NCBI RefSeq assembly: GCF_030813515.1
Contig: NZ_JAUSUK010000001.1
Location: 1,612,001 to 1,676,000, forward strand
Direction of reading: 5' to 3'
Length of the DNA: 64,000 nucleotides
Origin: Rhodopseudomonas julia
Lineage (GTDB): Bacteria; Pseudomonadota; Alphaproteobacteria; Rhizobiales; Afifellaceae
The translations under genes and the position numbers were made by a program. Numbering within the stretch: position 1 is the first letter of the stretch; every line of letters begins with the position of its first letter. Positions 46,424 through 56,382 of this stretch are shown piece by piece. The notes below the pieces were generated by a model that made no database searches, was not told the origin of the DNA, and saw nothing but the letters and a program-made list of their open reading frames with translations.

Positions 46424-47203
46424 CTATGCCGGCACGGCGTCTTCCTGCATCTCATCCGTGGCGCGCCTGACTTCCTGCGTCAGCGCTTCCGGCAGGCCGA
46501 GCCTTGCCGCCAGCATGTCGAGATAGGCTTTCTCCGCCGGATGGTCGGGATCGATCGCGAGAAGCGAGGCGGCGTAGACCTCTGTCGCCACTTCCTGGTT
46601 CGGCGTTCGCTCCACGAGGTCGTCGATGGAGAGCGGGCGGCGCATCTCGTCGAAGAGAAGGCCCTTGTCTTCGCTGTCGAGATCGAGCGCCTCGATGCGC
46701 CCGTAGATCGCCTCCTGCTCGTCCTGATCGATGTAGCCGTCGGCCTTCGCCGCGGCGATCATGGCGGAGAGGATGAGGCGGGCGCGGTCTTCCGCCTCGC
46801 GACCTTCCGGTTGAAAGGCGGTGCCTTCGGGCGAGGGGAGCTCCTGGGCCGGCTGATGGGCGATCTGCGGCTGTTGCTGCTGCGGGGGCAGGCTGCCGTC
46901 GTTTTTCGCCTGGTGGTTCTGCCAAGCCTTGTAGGCGAGGCCGGCGACGAGGGCCATGCCGCCATATTTGACGGCCTTGCCGCCGAGTTTCCGGCCGCGT
47001 TTGGAGCCGAGAAGATAGGTGGCGAGACCACCGGCGAGCGCACCCTTCAGAGCCGAATTGCCCTGGCCGCCGAGAAACCCGCCGATCTGATCCTGGATCG
47101 ACCCGCCGGAGGTTTGCCGCTGGCTTGCCGGCGTACCGGCGCCCTGTTGTGCGCCCCCGCCCGTGCCGAGAAACTGGTCGAGAAGCTTCTGCGCGTCGAT
47201 CAT
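46424..47203 (-). CDS. DUF533/TerB-like inner-membrane associated protein
   Basis: A 259-residue protein. The N-terminal third has a Gly/Gln-rich linker and a hydrophobic segment (ALKGALAGGLATYLLG, then GGMALVAGLAYKAW). The C-terminal domain, from about residue 140, has TerB-like helices: RARLILSAMIAAAKADGYIDQDEQEAIYGRIEALDLD, an EF-hand-like acidic loop typical of the tellurite-resistance TerB fold. The function of this DUF533 group is unknown. AAGGGACC supports the start at 47203. Confidence 0.85.
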   Translation of the reverse strand: MIDAQKLLDQFLGTGGGAQQGAGTPASQRQTSGGSIQDQIGGFLGGQGNSALKGALAGGLATYLLGSKRGRKLGGKAVKYGGMALVAGLAYKAWQNHQAKNDGSLPPQQQQPQIAHQPAQELPSPEGTAFQPEGREAEDRARLILSAMIAAAKADGYIDQDEQEAIYGRIEALDLDSEDKGLLFDEMRRPLSIDDLVERTPNQEVATEVYAASLLAIDPDHPAEKAYLDMLAARLGLPEALTQEVRRATDEMQEDAVPA

Positions 47204-47331
47204 CAACGGTCCCTTTCGTTCTGGTCGTCGGCGAAGGCCGACCGGGACCGATATCGTCATCGCCTTTCCGCGTCGCAACGGCGATGACGTATGCGTGATC
47301 TTGAGGCTTACGAGAGTGCGCGAGGGGCGCC

Positions 47332-47931
47332 CTACTTGTCGCCGCCGAGCGGCTCCAGCGAGTGCCTGGTGATGAGCGGCATCTGCGTCAGCGTGAAAAC
47401 GATGGTGAGCGGCATGATGCCGAAGACCTTGAAGCTCACCCAGAAGTCGGTGGAGAAATTGCGCCACACCACCTCGTTCAAAATGGCGAGCGCGAAGAAG
47501 AAGAGGCCCCAGCGGAAGGTCAATTTGCGCCAGCCCTCGGCATCGAGGCGGAAGACGCTGTCGAAGACATAGCCGAGGAAAGAGCGTCCGAAGGCGAGGC
47601 CGCCCAAAAGGATGGCGCCGAAGAGCGCGTTGACGATCGTCGGCTTCATTTTGATGAAGACTTCGTCATGCAGAATGAGCGTCAAGGTGCCGAAGACGAG
47701 GACGACGATGCCGGTGACGAGCGGCATGATGGCGAGCTTCTTCGTCAGCCAATAGGAGGCACCGAGCGAGATCGCGATCGCTACCATGAAGGAGGCGGTG
47801 GCGACAAAAATGTCGAAGCGGGCATTGGCGAAAAAGAAGACGACCAGCGGGCCGAGCTCCAAGAGGAGCTTGACGAGCGGCGGCAGATGATCGCGGCCGG
47901 GATCGCCCGGTTCGCGCTCGAAGATCGACAT
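47332..47931 (-). CDS. yciB: Inner-membrane protein YciB (septation protein A family)
   Basis: A 199-residue membrane protein with about five helices. It has the family marks [87 protein letters not shown], and [26 protein letters not shown]. It is implicated in envelope integrity and septation with peptidoglycan enzymes. It lies 76 bases downstream of ftsY on the same strand, part of a dapF-mtaB-ftsY-yciB block. Some databases call it IspZ. Confidence 0.94.
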   Translation of the reverse strand: MSIFEREPGDPGRDHLPPLVKLLLELGPLVVFFFANARFDIFVATASFMVAIAISLGASYWLTKKLAIMPLVTGIVVLVFGTLTLILHDEVFIKMKPTIVNALFGAILLGGLAFGRSFLGYVFDSVFRLDAEGWRKLTFRWGLFFFALAILNEVVWRNFSTDFWVSFKVFGIMPLTIVFTLTQMPLITRHSLEPLGGDK

Positions 47932-48007
47932 GGCGGTCCTTCGTCAGCGTTGGGCTTCTATGTGCGGAGGGCGTCGCAATGTGTCAATCGCGCCCTCCTT
48001 GCGGCGT

Positions 48008-49675
48008 TTACATGCCGGCAATGGCACGGGCGAAATCTTCCGCCTTGAAGGGCTGCAGATCGTCGATGCCTTCGCCGACGCCGATGAAATGCACCGGCAG
48101 AGCGTGTTTTGCGGCGATCGCGACGAGAATGCCGCCGCGGGCGGTGCCGTCGAGCTTGGTCATGACGAGGCCGGTGACGCCGGCGCGCTGGCCGAAAATC
48201 TCCACCTGCGAGAGCGCGTTCTGCCCGGTCGTCGCGTCGAGCGTCAGAAGCGTCGTGTGCGGTGCGCTCGGATCGTGCTTCTTGATGACACGCACGACCT
48301 TTTCGAGTTCGTCCATCAATTCGGCGCGGTTCTGCAGACGCCCGGCCGTATCGATGATGAGGACGTCGCTTCCCTCTTTCTTCGCCGCCTGCATGGCGTC
48401 AAAAACGAGGCCCGCCGCATCGGCACCCTGATCGCGGGAAATCACGGTGCTCCTGGTGCGCTCGCCCCAGATTTTCAGCTGCTCGATGGCCGCGGCGCGG
48501 AACGTGTCGCCGGCGGCGAGCATGACGCTGCGGCCCTCGGCGTGAAGCTTGGCGGCGAGCTTGCCGATGGTCGTCGTCTTGCCGGAGCCGTTGACGCCGA
48601 CGACGAGGATGACGAAGGGCTTTTTGGCAGCATCAATGGCAAGCGGCTCGGTGACCGGGCCCAGAACTTTAGCCACTTCCTCTGCCAGGATCTTTCGGAT
48701 CTCGTCTTCGCCGACCGTCTTGTCGTAGCGCTCGCGGGCGAGGCGCTCGGTGATGGCGGTCGCCGTCGCCACACCGAGATCGGCCTGGATCAGAATGTCT
48801 TCCAGATCCTCCAGCGTCTCGTCATCGAGCCGGCGTTTGGTGAAGGTGCCGGTGAGCCGCGAGGTGATGGTGTTGGAGGATTTCGACAGGCCGGCGCGCA
48901 GGCGCTGCAGCCAGTTCTGGCGCGGCAGCTCGGTGGCGACGGATACGGTTTCGGCTTCTGCGGGTTCTTCGACCGGTTCGACCTCGGCGGCTTGCGGCTC
49001 GTTGGCCGCGTCATCCGGCGCAAGGTCGGTCGCAGGCTTTGCCGTCTCTTCGAGCGTCGCTTCGGTCGTTTCGGCTTCGGTCGTTTCGGCTTTGGCGGCG
49101 CTTTCGGGGAGAGCGCCTATGTCTGCAGGGCGCTTCTCCTCCGGCTCGAGCTCGTCTTCGGCAGGTTCCGAACGCGCCGGCGCGTCTTCGATCGCAGCTT
49201 CCTCTGCCGGCTCCTGCGGGCGCGCGGGCGCTTCGGGTTCCGGGGCGCGTGCGCGGGCCGCGAGATCTTCGTCAGCTTCTTTTTCAGGCTGCGGCTCTGG
49301 CTCTTTGACGGGATGCTCGGCGAAAGAGGTCGCTTCCGCGTCGGCATCGGCGGGTGCGGCGGCGGGGCGGTGGAGGTCGGCGTCCGGCGCCTCCGCCTCT
49401 TCGACGATGCCGATATCGGTCTCAGTCGTCTGGGCGCCGCGATCCTCCGTATCGAGCTGATGGCCGGCGAGGCGCTCTTCGTCGTCTGTTTCTTCGGGAG
49501 GTGTGTCTTCGGAAGCGGCCTCTTCGGGGGCCTTCTCTTCCAAGGCGGCTTCGCTTTCTTCCGCGGCCTCCGCGTCAGTCAGCTGCGTCTCGTCGCGCTC
49601 GGCCTCTTTTTCGGCGACATCGTTTCCTTCGCCAAACAGGATGCGCTTGAAGAAGCCACGCTTCTCTTTTGCCAT
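48008..49675 (-). CDS. ftsY: SRP receptor GTPase FtsY with long acidic N-terminal region
   Basis: A 555-residue docking GTPase that receives the Ffh-ribosome complex at the membrane. The first 14 residues form a basic amphipathic start ([14 protein letters not shown]). Residues about 20-255 are Glu/Ala/Pro-rich and presumably disordered. The NG domain occupies the last 300 residues: [43 protein letters not shown] and [16 protein letters not shown]. The acidic A region is longer than in most homologues. The ATG overlaps the mtaB stop by one base. Confidence 0.96.
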   Translation of the reverse strand: MAKEKRGFFKRILFGEGNDVAEKEAERDETQLTDAEAAEESEAALEEKAPEEAASEDTPPEETDDEERLAGHQLDTEDRGAQTTETDIGIVEEAEAPDADLHRPAAAPADADAEATSFAEHPVKEPEPQPEKEADEDLAARARAPEPEAPARPQEPAEEAAIEDAPARSEPAEDELEPEEKRPADIGALPESAAKAETTEAETTEATLEETAKPATDLAPDDAANEPQAAEVEPVEEPAEAETVSVATELPRQNWLQRLRAGLSKSSNTITSRLTGTFTKRRLDDETLEDLEDILIQADLGVATATAITERLARERYDKTVGEDEIRKILAEEVAKVLGPVTEPLAIDAAKKPFVILVVGVNGSGKTTTIGKLAAKLHAEGRSVMLAAGDTFRAAAIEQLKIWGERTRSTVISRDQGADAAGLVFDAMQAAKKEGSDVLIIDTAGRLQNRAELMDELEKVVRVIKKHDPSAPHTTLLTLDATTGQNALSQVEIFGQRAGVTGLVMTKLDGTARGGILVAIAAKHALPVHFIGVGEGIDDLQPFKAEDFARAIAGM

Positions 49676-50949
49676 TATGCGGCCTCCGCCAGATGCTGGC
49701 CTTGCAGCATGCCGGCTTCGATGCCGGCGATGCGCACGTTCAAAATGTCTCCGGCCGTTCCCCCGGAACCGAGACGCACGGGCGCGAACTGCTCCGTGCG
49801 GGCGGAGCCTTCCTTCTCGACCAGGACGCGGCGCTCATGCCCGAGCTCGCCTTCGAGGAACCGCCGCTCGGCGACTTCGCCCGCTTCCCGGAGCCGCCGT
49901 GCGCGGTCCTTGATCTCCTGGCGCTCGAGCATCGGCATGCGTGCGGCCGGCGTGCCTTTGCGTGGCGAGAAGGGGAAGACGTGCAGGAAGGTGAGGCCGC
50001 AATCCTCGATGAGGCGGAGAGAGTTCTGAAACATCTCCTCCGTCTCGGTCGGGAAGCCGGCGATCAGATCGGCGCCAAAGACGATATCGGGGCGCAGCTG
50101 CCGCGCCTCCTCGCAGAAGCGGATCGCATCGTCGCGAAGATGCCGGCGCTTCATGCGCTTCAGGATCATGTCGTCGCCGGCCTGCAGCGACAGATGCAGA
50201 TGCGGCATCAGCCGCTCTTCTTCGGCGATTGCGCGCATGAGGTCGGGATCGGCCTCAATGGAATCGATGGAGGAGAGGCGCAGGCGGGCCAGTTCCGGCA
50301 CGTGGCGCAGGATGGTGCGCACGAGACGGCCGAGGCGCGGCGCGCCCGGCAGATCGGCGCCCCAGGAGGTGAGATCGACACCGGTCAGAACGATTTCGGG
50401 ATAGCCCGCGGCGACGAGCCGGCGGACTTCCTCCACGACCGGCCCCATGGCGACGGAGCGGGAATTGCCGCGGCCATAAGGGATGATGCAGAACGTGCAG
50501 CGATGGTCGCAACCGTTCTGGACCTGCACGAAAGCGCGGGTGCGGCCCTCGAAGGCGTCGACGAATTGCGGTGCGGTTTCGCGGATCGCCATGATGTCGG
50601 AGACGACGATCTTTTCCGGCGGCGGCAGATCCATGGGCGAGCGCGCGACGCGGGCCCAGGCGGAGCGTTCGGTCTTTTCGGCATTGCCGAGGACGAGATC
50701 GACCTCGGCCATCTCGGCGAACATTTCCGGATCGGTCTGAGCGGCGCAGCCGGTGACGATGATGCGACGGCCGGGGTTCTCGCGCCTTGCCTTGCGGATC
50801 GCCTGGCGCGCCTGGCGCACGGCCTCGGCCGTGACGGCGCAGGTGTTGACGATGATGGCGTCGGAGAGCTCTTCGCCCGCCTCGCGGCGCATGACCTCGG
50901 ATTCGTAGGTGTTGAGCCGGCAGCCGAAGGTGAGGATGTCGAGGCTCAT
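49675..50949 (-). CDS. mtaB: tRNA t6A37 methylthiotransferase MtaB
   Basis: A 424-residue radical SAM enzyme that adds a methylthio group to t6A37 in tRNAs reading ANN codons. The N-terminal UPF0004 domain has FGCRLNTYES, NTCAVTAEA and VTGCAAQTDP with three cluster cysteines. The radical SAM motif is GCDHRCTFCIIPYGRGNSRS, followed by EIVLTGVDLTSWG and RLRLSSIDSIE. The C-terminal TRAM-like region is short. Its start overlaps the dapF stop in ATGA and its stop overlaps ftsY, so all three are coupled. Confidence 0.95.
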   Translation of the reverse strand: MSLDILTFGCRLNTYESEVMRREAGEELSDAIIVNTCAVTAEAVRQARQAIRKARRENPGRRIIVTGCAAQTDPEMFAEMAEVDLVLGNAEKTERSAWARVARSPMDLPPPEKIVVSDIMAIRETAPQFVDAFEGRTRAFVQVQNGCDHRCTFCIIPYGRGNSRSVAMGPVVEEVRRLVAAGYPEIVLTGVDLTSWGADLPGAPRLGRLVRTILRHVPELARLRLSSIDSIEADPDLMRAIAEEERLMPHLHLSLQAGDDMILKRMKRRHLRDDAIRFCEEARQLRPDIVFGADLIAGFPTETEEMFQNSLRLIEDCGLTFLHVFPFSPRKGTPAARMPMLERQEIKDRARRLREAGEVAERRFLEGELGHERRVLVEKEGSARTEQFAPVRLGSGGTAGDILNVRIAGIEAGMLQGQHLAEAA

Positions 50950-51815
50950 TCGGCCGCCTCCTCGGCGCGCTGCCAGGCGCCCGTCTCAGGATCGAAAGTG
51001 CCGGCAAATTCCGTCTCAGTCGGGCCGGTCATCCAGATATGGTCGCGCTCGTCCCAGCGGATCGTGAGTTCTCCGCCCGGCATGACGATCACCGCCTCGC
51101 GGGCCGAACGGCCGGTGCGGGCGGCGGAGACGAGCGTGGCGCAGGCGCCGGTGCCGCAGGCGCGTGTCAGGCCGGCGCCGCGCTCCCAGGTGCGGATGCG
51201 GATGCGGTTCGGCGTCTCCACATGGGCGACGGAGATGTTGGCGCGTTCTGGGAAGATCGGATGGTTTTCCAGAAGCGGGCCGAAACGCTCGATTTGATGC
51301 GCGTCGACGTCATCGACGAAGAAGACGGCGTGCGGATTGCCGACATTGACGACAGCCGGCGAATGCAGAACCGGCGCATCGACCGGGCCGATCTGCAATT
51401 CGATCGCACGCGTGTCATGGAATTCCTCGGCGAGCGGGATCGATTGCCAGTCGAATTTCGGCACGCCCATATCGACGGAAATCGTCTCGCTGGTCCTTTG
51501 GCCGAGGAGAAGGCCGGCACGCGTCTCGATCGAGGCATGGGGCTTGCCCGTCTCCGCCATGACGAGCGAGGCGACACAGCGCGTGGCATTGCCGCAGGCC
51601 GCGACTTCGCCGCCATCTGCATTGTCGATGCGCATGAAGACATCGGCGCCGGACGGCGAGCGCTCCAAAGTGATGAACTGGTCGAAGCCGACCCCCGTCG
51701 TCCTGTCGGCGAGCTGCCTGATGACCTCAGGCGCCGGACGCACGCCGCCCGCACGCGCGTCGACGACCATGAAGTCGTTGGCGAGACCATTCATTTTCAA
51801 AAAGGGCGTGTTCAT
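50946..51815 (-). CDS. dapF: Diaminopimelate epimerase
   Basis: A 289-residue PLP-independent racemase converting LL- to meso-diaminopimelate for lysine and peptidoglycan. The two catalytic cysteines are in GEVAACGNATRCVASLV (first) and GLTRACGTGACATLVSA (second). KMNGLANDFMVVDAR at the start and VNVGNPHAVFFVDD in the middle are family marks. It is first in the dapF-mtaB-ftsY-yciB block. In many relatives, as I recall, this block sits near ffh. Confidence 0.96.
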   Translation of the reverse strand: MNTPFLKMNGLANDFMVVDARAGGVRPAPEVIRQLADRTTGVGFDQFITLERSPSGADVFMRIDNADGGEVAACGNATRCVASLVMAETGKPHASIETRAGLLLGQRTSETISVDMGVPKFDWQSIPLAEEFHDTRAIELQIGPVDAPVLHSPAVVNVGNPHAVFFVDDVDAHQIERFGPLLENHPIFPERANISVAHVETPNRIRIRTWERGAGLTRACGTGACATLVSAARTGRSAREAVIVMPGGELTIRWDERDHIWMTGPTETEFAGTFDPETGAWQRAEEAAE

Positions 51816-52011
51816 GGGCGCCTATATGGGCGAAACCAGGACAGAACGCCAGACGAGGCGAAAACTGGCAAAGCGCCATTTTGTCTTGGGGGCTTTTCGG
51901 GATGCTGGCCGGCCCGCCGATTTGTGGCGCCGATATGGCGCCCGCGGTGCATGTAGCGGCCCATTGGGCGGAACCAACGCCCCAGCCGCCGATTATTCGG
52001 CCAAGGGATTC

Positions 52012-53307
52012 ATGACCACCAACAGACCACACAGCCAGCATGCCCGCGATCCGCGCGGCCGCGACGCCCGCCAGCCGACGCAGATACCGTTTCTGGGCTG
52101 GAAAGACATTTTCTGGCGCGTGAGCCAGGAGATCGGCGAGGACCGCGTCTCGCTCGTGGCGGGCGGCGTCACCTTCTACCTGCTCCTCGCCGCCTTTCCG
52201 GCGCTCGGCGCGCTCGTCTCCATCTACGGGCTCTACAACGACCCCGCCAATCTCGCCTCGCAGCTGCAGTCGCTGCAGGCGGTGATGCCGCAGGCGGGTA
52301 TGGATATCCTGCAGCAGGAGCTGTCGCGGCTGGTGACGGCGAAATCCTCCTCGCTCAGCTTTGCCTTCCTGACGACGCTCGCTTTGTCGCTGTGGAGTGC
52401 CAATAAGGGCGTTAAGTCACTGTTTCAGGCGCTCAACGTCGCCTATGAGGAGAAGGAGAAGAGGAACTTCTTCGTCCTCAACGTCGTGTCGCTCGCCTTC
52501 ACGCTCGGCTTTTTGATCCTCATCATTCTGTTTCTGAGCGCCACCATCGTGGTGCCGGCCGTGCTGACCTATCTCGGTCTCAATCAGGGATGGGTGATCG
52601 CTTCGATCCGGTGGCCGATCCTGCTTCTGGTGGCGGCGGTCGCGATCGGCATTCTCTATCGCTACGGGCCGAGCCGGCGTCCGTCGCGCTGGCGCTGGGT
52701 GACCTGGGGCGGCACGATCACGGCGGTGGTGTGGATCGCGGCCTCGATCCTCTTCTCCTGGTACATTGCGAATTTCGCCGATTACAACGCCACCTACGGA
52801 TCGCTCGGGGCGGTGATCGGCATCATGATGTGGATTTGGGTGTCGGTCTTCGTGCTTCTGGCGGGCGCCGAGCTCAACGCCGAGATGGAGCATCAGACCG
52901 CCCGCGACACGACCTTGTCGCCGGAAAAACCGATCGGGCTCCGCGGCGCGCATATGGCCGATACGGTCGGCAAGGGGCTCGACGGGTCGGGCGGCGGTGC
53001 CGGCATCGACCTCTTCGGCACGCGTCAGCCGCTCGGACGCGACCGGCCGTTCAGCTTCGGCGAATTGATCACCCTCGGGATCCCGTTCGTGCTGATCGCC
53101 ATCCTTCTCACACCGCCGAAGCGACGGGCGGCGAAGAGTGGACGGCATTCGACGAATCCGGATGCGCGCGGGGGTGAGAAGCGGAGCCGGAGCGAGAAAA
53201 AGGCCGGCAAGAGCGCCAAGGACGCCAAAAGCGGGCGGCGATCGGCGTCCGGGAGCGTTCTCGCGTCGGTTCTGCGTCTGGTCGCGGCGCAGGCCGCCAA
53301 GCGCTGA
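52012..53307 (+). CDS. YihY/BrkB-family inner-membrane protein
   Basis: A 431-residue membrane protein. Six helices follow a soluble N-terminus; signatures are DRVSLVAGGVTFYLLLAAFPALGALVSIYGLYND, ALSLWSANKGVKSLFQALNVAYEEKEKRNF, ILYRYGPSRRPSRWRWVTWGG and YGSLGAVIGIMMWIWVSVFVLLAGAELNAEMEHQ. The last 60 residues are Lys/Arg/Ser-rich. YihY proteins were once called RNase BN; the true role is unknown. AAGGGA just upstream supports the start. It diverges from dapF across 196 bases. Confidence 0.93.
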   Translation: MTTNRPHSQHARDPRGRDARQPTQIPFLGWKDIFWRVSQEIGEDRVSLVAGGVTFYLLLAAFPALGALVSIYGLYNDPANLASQLQSLQAVMPQAGMDILQQELSRLVTAKSSSLSFAFLTTLALSLWSANKGVKSLFQALNVAYEEKEKRNFFVLNVVSLAFTLGFLILIILFLSATIVVPAVLTYLGLNQGWVIASIRWPILLLVAAVAIGILYRYGPSRRPSRWRWVTWGGTITAVVWIAASILFSWYIANFADYNATYGSLGAVIGIMMWIWVSVFVLLAGAELNAEMEHQTARDTTLSPEKPIGLRGAHMADTVGKGLDGSGGGAGIDLFGTRQPLGRDRPFSFGELITLGIPFVLIAILLTPPKRRAAKSGRHSTNPDARGGEKRSRSEKKAGKSAKDAKSGRRSASGSVLASVLRLVAAQAAKR

Positions 53308-53440
53308 GCGAAGACGCATTTCTCGGAGGAAGGAAGGGAGCGGCCGGCTGAGCCGCTCGGGGTTCCCGCCGGGGGAAGGCGAGAACCCGTCGCAAACGTG
53401 CCGCAGGTTGCCGGCGACACGCGTCGTCAGGTTTTTTGGT

Positions 53441-53785
53441 TTACTTCGCCGCGGAGACGACGACCTCGATCAGCGTGCCCTTGCCGAGTTCGGCGACGCC
53501 GATCGTGGCACGGGTCGGCAGATGCTCGGCCGGCAGCCAGGCGAGCCAAGCCTCGTTCATGCCGTCCTTCTGGGAAAAGTCGGAAATGTAGATCATCGCG
53601 GTCAGGAGCTTCTCCTTGGAGGAGCCGACCTTGGCCAGAAGATCGTCGATCTTCTTGCAGATCTCTTCCGTCTGACCCTTCATGTCCTTGCTCATATCGT
53701 CGGCGACGAGGCCGCCGAAATAGAGGACGCCGTTGTGCTCCACGACGCGGTGGTTGATCTTCGTCTGGATGTGACGCTGGATCAT
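53441..53785 (-). CDS. RidA-family imine/enamine deaminase
   Basis: A 114-residue trimeric protein of the YjgF/RidA family. It has VVEHNGVLYFGGLVADD, QTEEICKKIDDLLAKVGSSKEKLLTAMIYISD and LPTRATIGVAELGKGTLIEVVVSA, with the conserved arginine in TRAT that binds the imine carboxylate in active members. RidA hydrolyses reactive imines released by flavin amine oxidases or PLP enzymes. It is the last gene of the oxidase/transporter operon, 40 bases after an FAD oxidase gene, so it probably clears the product of that oxidation. Confidence 0.9.
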   Translation of the reverse strand: MIQRHIQTKINHRVVEHNGVLYFGGLVADDMSKDMKGQTEEICKKIDDLLAKVGSSKEKLLTAMIYISDFSQKDGMNEAWLAWLPAEHLPTRATIGVAELGKGTLIEVVVSAAK

Positions 53786-53825
53786 TGTCTGTCCTTGCTT
53801 GGTTTTGGAGGGGGTGAGGCCCGCT

Positions 53826-54947
53826 TCAGGAATGGGCGAAGCGGGTGATGGAGAAAGGTGCGATCGGGGCGTTGGTATGACCGGTCGCGATCAATTCCGC
53901 CATGAGCTCGCCGACGGCCGGGCCGAGCTGGAAGCCATGGGCGGAAAAGCCGAAAGCGTGGAAGGCGTTTTCGTGGGTCGATGAGGGGCCGATGACCGGA
54001 ATGTCGTCGGGCATGCGGCCTTCGATGCCGGCCCAGGAGCGGACGATGGTGGCGCTCTTCATGATCGGAAAAATGCCGATCGCCGTCTCCGCCGAATAGC
54101 GCAGCTGCGAGAAGCGCATCTCGGATTTGTTGGTCTTCGGATCGGGATAGCCGCGGCGTCCGCCGCCGATGATGACGGTGCCGTTTTCCGCCTGCTTGAA
54201 CGACAGCGGGCGGCCACAGCCGCCGACGACGGCATCGCAGAAACGCTTCATGCGGGCCGTCACGATCATCATCGGCGCAATCGCCTCAATGGGGGCATGC
54301 TCGCCGAGCTGTCTGGCGATTTCGCCCGCCCAGGCGCCAGCGCAATTGAGGAGATTGCGTCCTATAAACGTGCCGGCCGAGGTGTCGACGTGCCAGTCGT
54401 TCCCGTCGCGACGCACTTTCTCGACGCGCGTTTTCTCGAAGAACTGGACGCCGAGCGTCCGCGCCTTGCGCTGAAAGGCGAAGGTCGTGTTGTAGGGGAT
54501 GGCGAAGCCGTCATCGAGGCTTGCGAGCCCGCCGACGCAATGCGGGGCAACGGCGGGGAGGAGACGCCGCAATTCCTGCTGATCGACGATGACTTCGTGG
54601 GTGAAGCCGAGTTCACGGAGATCGGCAGCCCGCTTTTCGAGCGTCTCGAGCTCCGCTTCCGTCTCCGCCACCTTGATCTGCGGGCAGCGCTGAAAGCCAC
54701 AATCGTCGTCGACGAGATCCCCGATCCGGTGCCAGATCTCCATCGAGCGCACCGAGATCGGCACCTCGGCATAATTCCGGCCGAGGCGGCGCACGCCGCC
54801 GGCATTGACGCCGGAGGCATGGCGGCCGGCATTGTCCTTTTCGATGACGATCACCGACAGGCCGCGTTTGGCGGCGTGCAGTGCGGCCGAGCAGCCGTGC
54901 AGGCCGCCGCCGACGACGATGAGATCCGCCATAGGCGTGCCGTTCAC
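53826..54947 (-). CDS. FAD-dependent amino/imino acid oxidase (DAO family), second of the operon
   Basis: A 373-residue flavoenzyme. The FAD-binding N-terminus is DLIVVGGGLHGCSAALHAAKRGLSVIVIEKD, followed by HASGVNAGGVRRLGRNYAE near the isoalloxazine. The C-terminal FAD contact is SWAGIEGRMPDDIPVIGP and HAFGFSAHGFQLGPAVGELMAELI. It resembles beta subunits of opine oxidase, hydroxyproline and sarcosine-type oxidases. A GTG at 54947 has a GAGGA site; an ATG five codons in is the alternative. It starts 10 bases after the stop of the dehydrogenase alpha-like gene, within one operon. Confidence 0.85.
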   Translation of the reverse strand: MNGTPMADLIVVGGGLHGCSAALHAAKRGLSVIVIEKDNAGRHASGVNAGGVRRLGRNYAEVPISVRSMEIWHRIGDLVDDDCGFQRCPQIKVAETEAELETLEKRAADLRELGFTHEVIVDQQELRRLLPAVAPHCVGGLASLDDGFAIPYNTTFAFQRKARTLGVQFFEKTRVEKVRRDGNDWHVDTSAGTFIGRNLLNCAGAWAGEIARQLGEHAPIEAIAPMMIVTARMKRFCDAVVGGCGRPLSFKQAENGTVIIGGGRRGYPDPKTNKSEMRFSQLRYSAETAIGIFPIMKSATIVRSWAGIEGRMPDDIPVIGPSSTHENAFHAFGFSAHGFQLGPAVGELMAELIATGHTNAPIAPFSITRFAHS

Positions 54948-54957
54948 GGTCGTGTCC

Positions 54958-56382
54958 TCAGTGTACGGCTGCGGATTCGTCGGCGAGATCGGCCGGAACG
55001 GCTTCCTCGCTTTCGAGGGCTGCGAGCTCCGACAGGAGGAGCGGCTTCAGGGGCGGACGGATGCGGTAATAGCCGATCTCCGAGATCGGTTCGCCGCGCC
55101 GGCTGGCGATGATCTCGCTGACGGCGAGCCCGCACATGCGGCCCTGACAGGGGCCCATGCCGCTGCGCAGGAAGGATTTCACCTGGTTTGGACCCGGCGC
55201 GCCGAGATCGACGGCCTTGCGGATGTCGCCGGCCGTCACCTCCTCGCAGCGGCAGACGAGCGTCTCGTCGGCGGGGGCGAGAATTTCCGGCGAGGGCGCG
55301 TAAAGGGTTTCCAGAAGCGGCCGGATCTTCGCCTCGCGCATGAGCGCATCGGTGACGGAGCGCCGCTCCTGGGCGTTGCCGCGACCGGCCTTTTCCGCAA
55401 TCCTGAGGCCGACGAGGCGGCCACGCAGCTTTGCGGCAACCGCGCCGCCGATGCCCGCGCCGTCGCCTGCCACATAGACGTCGGCCATGGTCGTCTCGAA
55501 ACTCTCGTCGACCTTCGGCACGAAGCAATGCTGGCTCTTGTTCCATTCGTGCTCGCAGCGCAGGAGGCGCGTGACCTGCTGGTTCGGCACGATGCCCTGA
55601 TGGAGCGCGACGGAGGTGGTTTCGAGACGGTGGGAGGTGCCGCCGCTCGTGAAGGTCACGGCTTCCGCCTTGCCGGCGCCCTCGATGCGGATCGCGGTCG
55701 CATCGCGGTAGATCGGCACGCCGGCACGGCGCAGCGACAGCATCATCGCCATCCCCTTCATGAGATAGGATGAGGCGCCGAGGGCGGCTGGAACATGTTT
55801 GAGAGCTGCAAGATAGCGGCTGCGCGGCACCGTCTCCACGATGGCGCGCGGCTTGACGCCGGCCTTCAGCATCTGTGCGGCGATCAGCGAGAGAAGAGGT
55901 CCGGAGCCGACGAAGACGACATCGTCGGAGACGACGCCGTTCGCCTTCAGGAGAATCTGCAGAGCGCCGGCTGTGGTGACGCCCGGGAGCGTCCAGCCCG
56001 GCATCGGGGTCGGCCGCTCGATGGCGCCCGTCGCCACCACGATGGCGCCGGCCTGGATGTGCTTGGAGCCGTTGCCGAGCGACACGTCGATCCCGAGTGC
56101 GCTGTCGATGTTCCAGACGGTGGCGCCGGGAAGATATTCGGCGCGGCTTTCGCGGAAGGCTTTGGCGATGTCGCGGCCGGCCGCATAATCGGGCCCGAGG
56201 ATTTTCGTGCGTTTGTCGTCGTTCGTCTCGATGCCGCGATAGATCTGTCCGCCGGGTGCCGGCTGTTCGTCGAGAACGATGGCGGAAAGCCCGGCCTTGG
56301 TGACTTCCACCGCCGCGGCCATGCCGGCGGGACCGGCGCCGATGATGGCGACGTCGTAGCGGGTTTGGGTCGTCGCGCTCAT
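54958..56382 (-). CDS. FAD/NAD(P)-binding oxidoreductase subunit (opine oxidase A / HcnB / LhpE-like)
   Basis: A 474-residue flavoprotein. The N-terminal FAD site is YDVAIIGAGPAGMAAAVEVTKAGLSAIVLDEQPAPGGQIYR. The NAD(P)-like site is DVVFVGSGPLLSLIAAQML. The second FAD contact is VYVAGDGAGIGGAVAAKLRGRL. A BFD-like [2Fe-2S] module closes the protein (LVCRCEEVTAGDIR; GMGPCQGRMCG, four cysteines). This architecture is that of the alpha subunit of three-subunit amine dehydrogenases. The start overlaps the stop of the [2Fe-2S] gene by one base. Confidence 0.88.
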   Translation of the reverse strand: MSATTQTRYDVAIIGAGPAGMAAAVEVTKAGLSAIVLDEQPAPGGQIYRGIETNDDKRTKILGPDYAAGRDIAKAFRESRAEYLPGATVWNIDSALGIDVSLGNGSKHIQAGAIVVATGAIERPTPMPGWTLPGVTTAGALQILLKANGVVSDDVVFVGSGPLLSLIAAQMLKAGVKPRAIVETVPRSRYLAALKHVPAALGASSYLMKGMAMMLSLRRAGVPIYRDATAIRIEGAGKAEAVTFTSGGTSHRLETTSVALHQGIVPNQQVTRLLRCEHEWNKSQHCFVPKVDESFETTMADVYVAGDGAGIGGAVAAKLRGRLVGLRIAEKAGRGNAQERRSVTDALMREAKIRPLLETLYAPSPEILAPADETLVCRCEEVTAGDIRKAVDLGAPGPNQVKSFLRSGMGPCQGRMCGLAVSEIIASRRGEPISEIGYYRIRPPLKPLLLSELAALESEEAVPADLADESAAVH

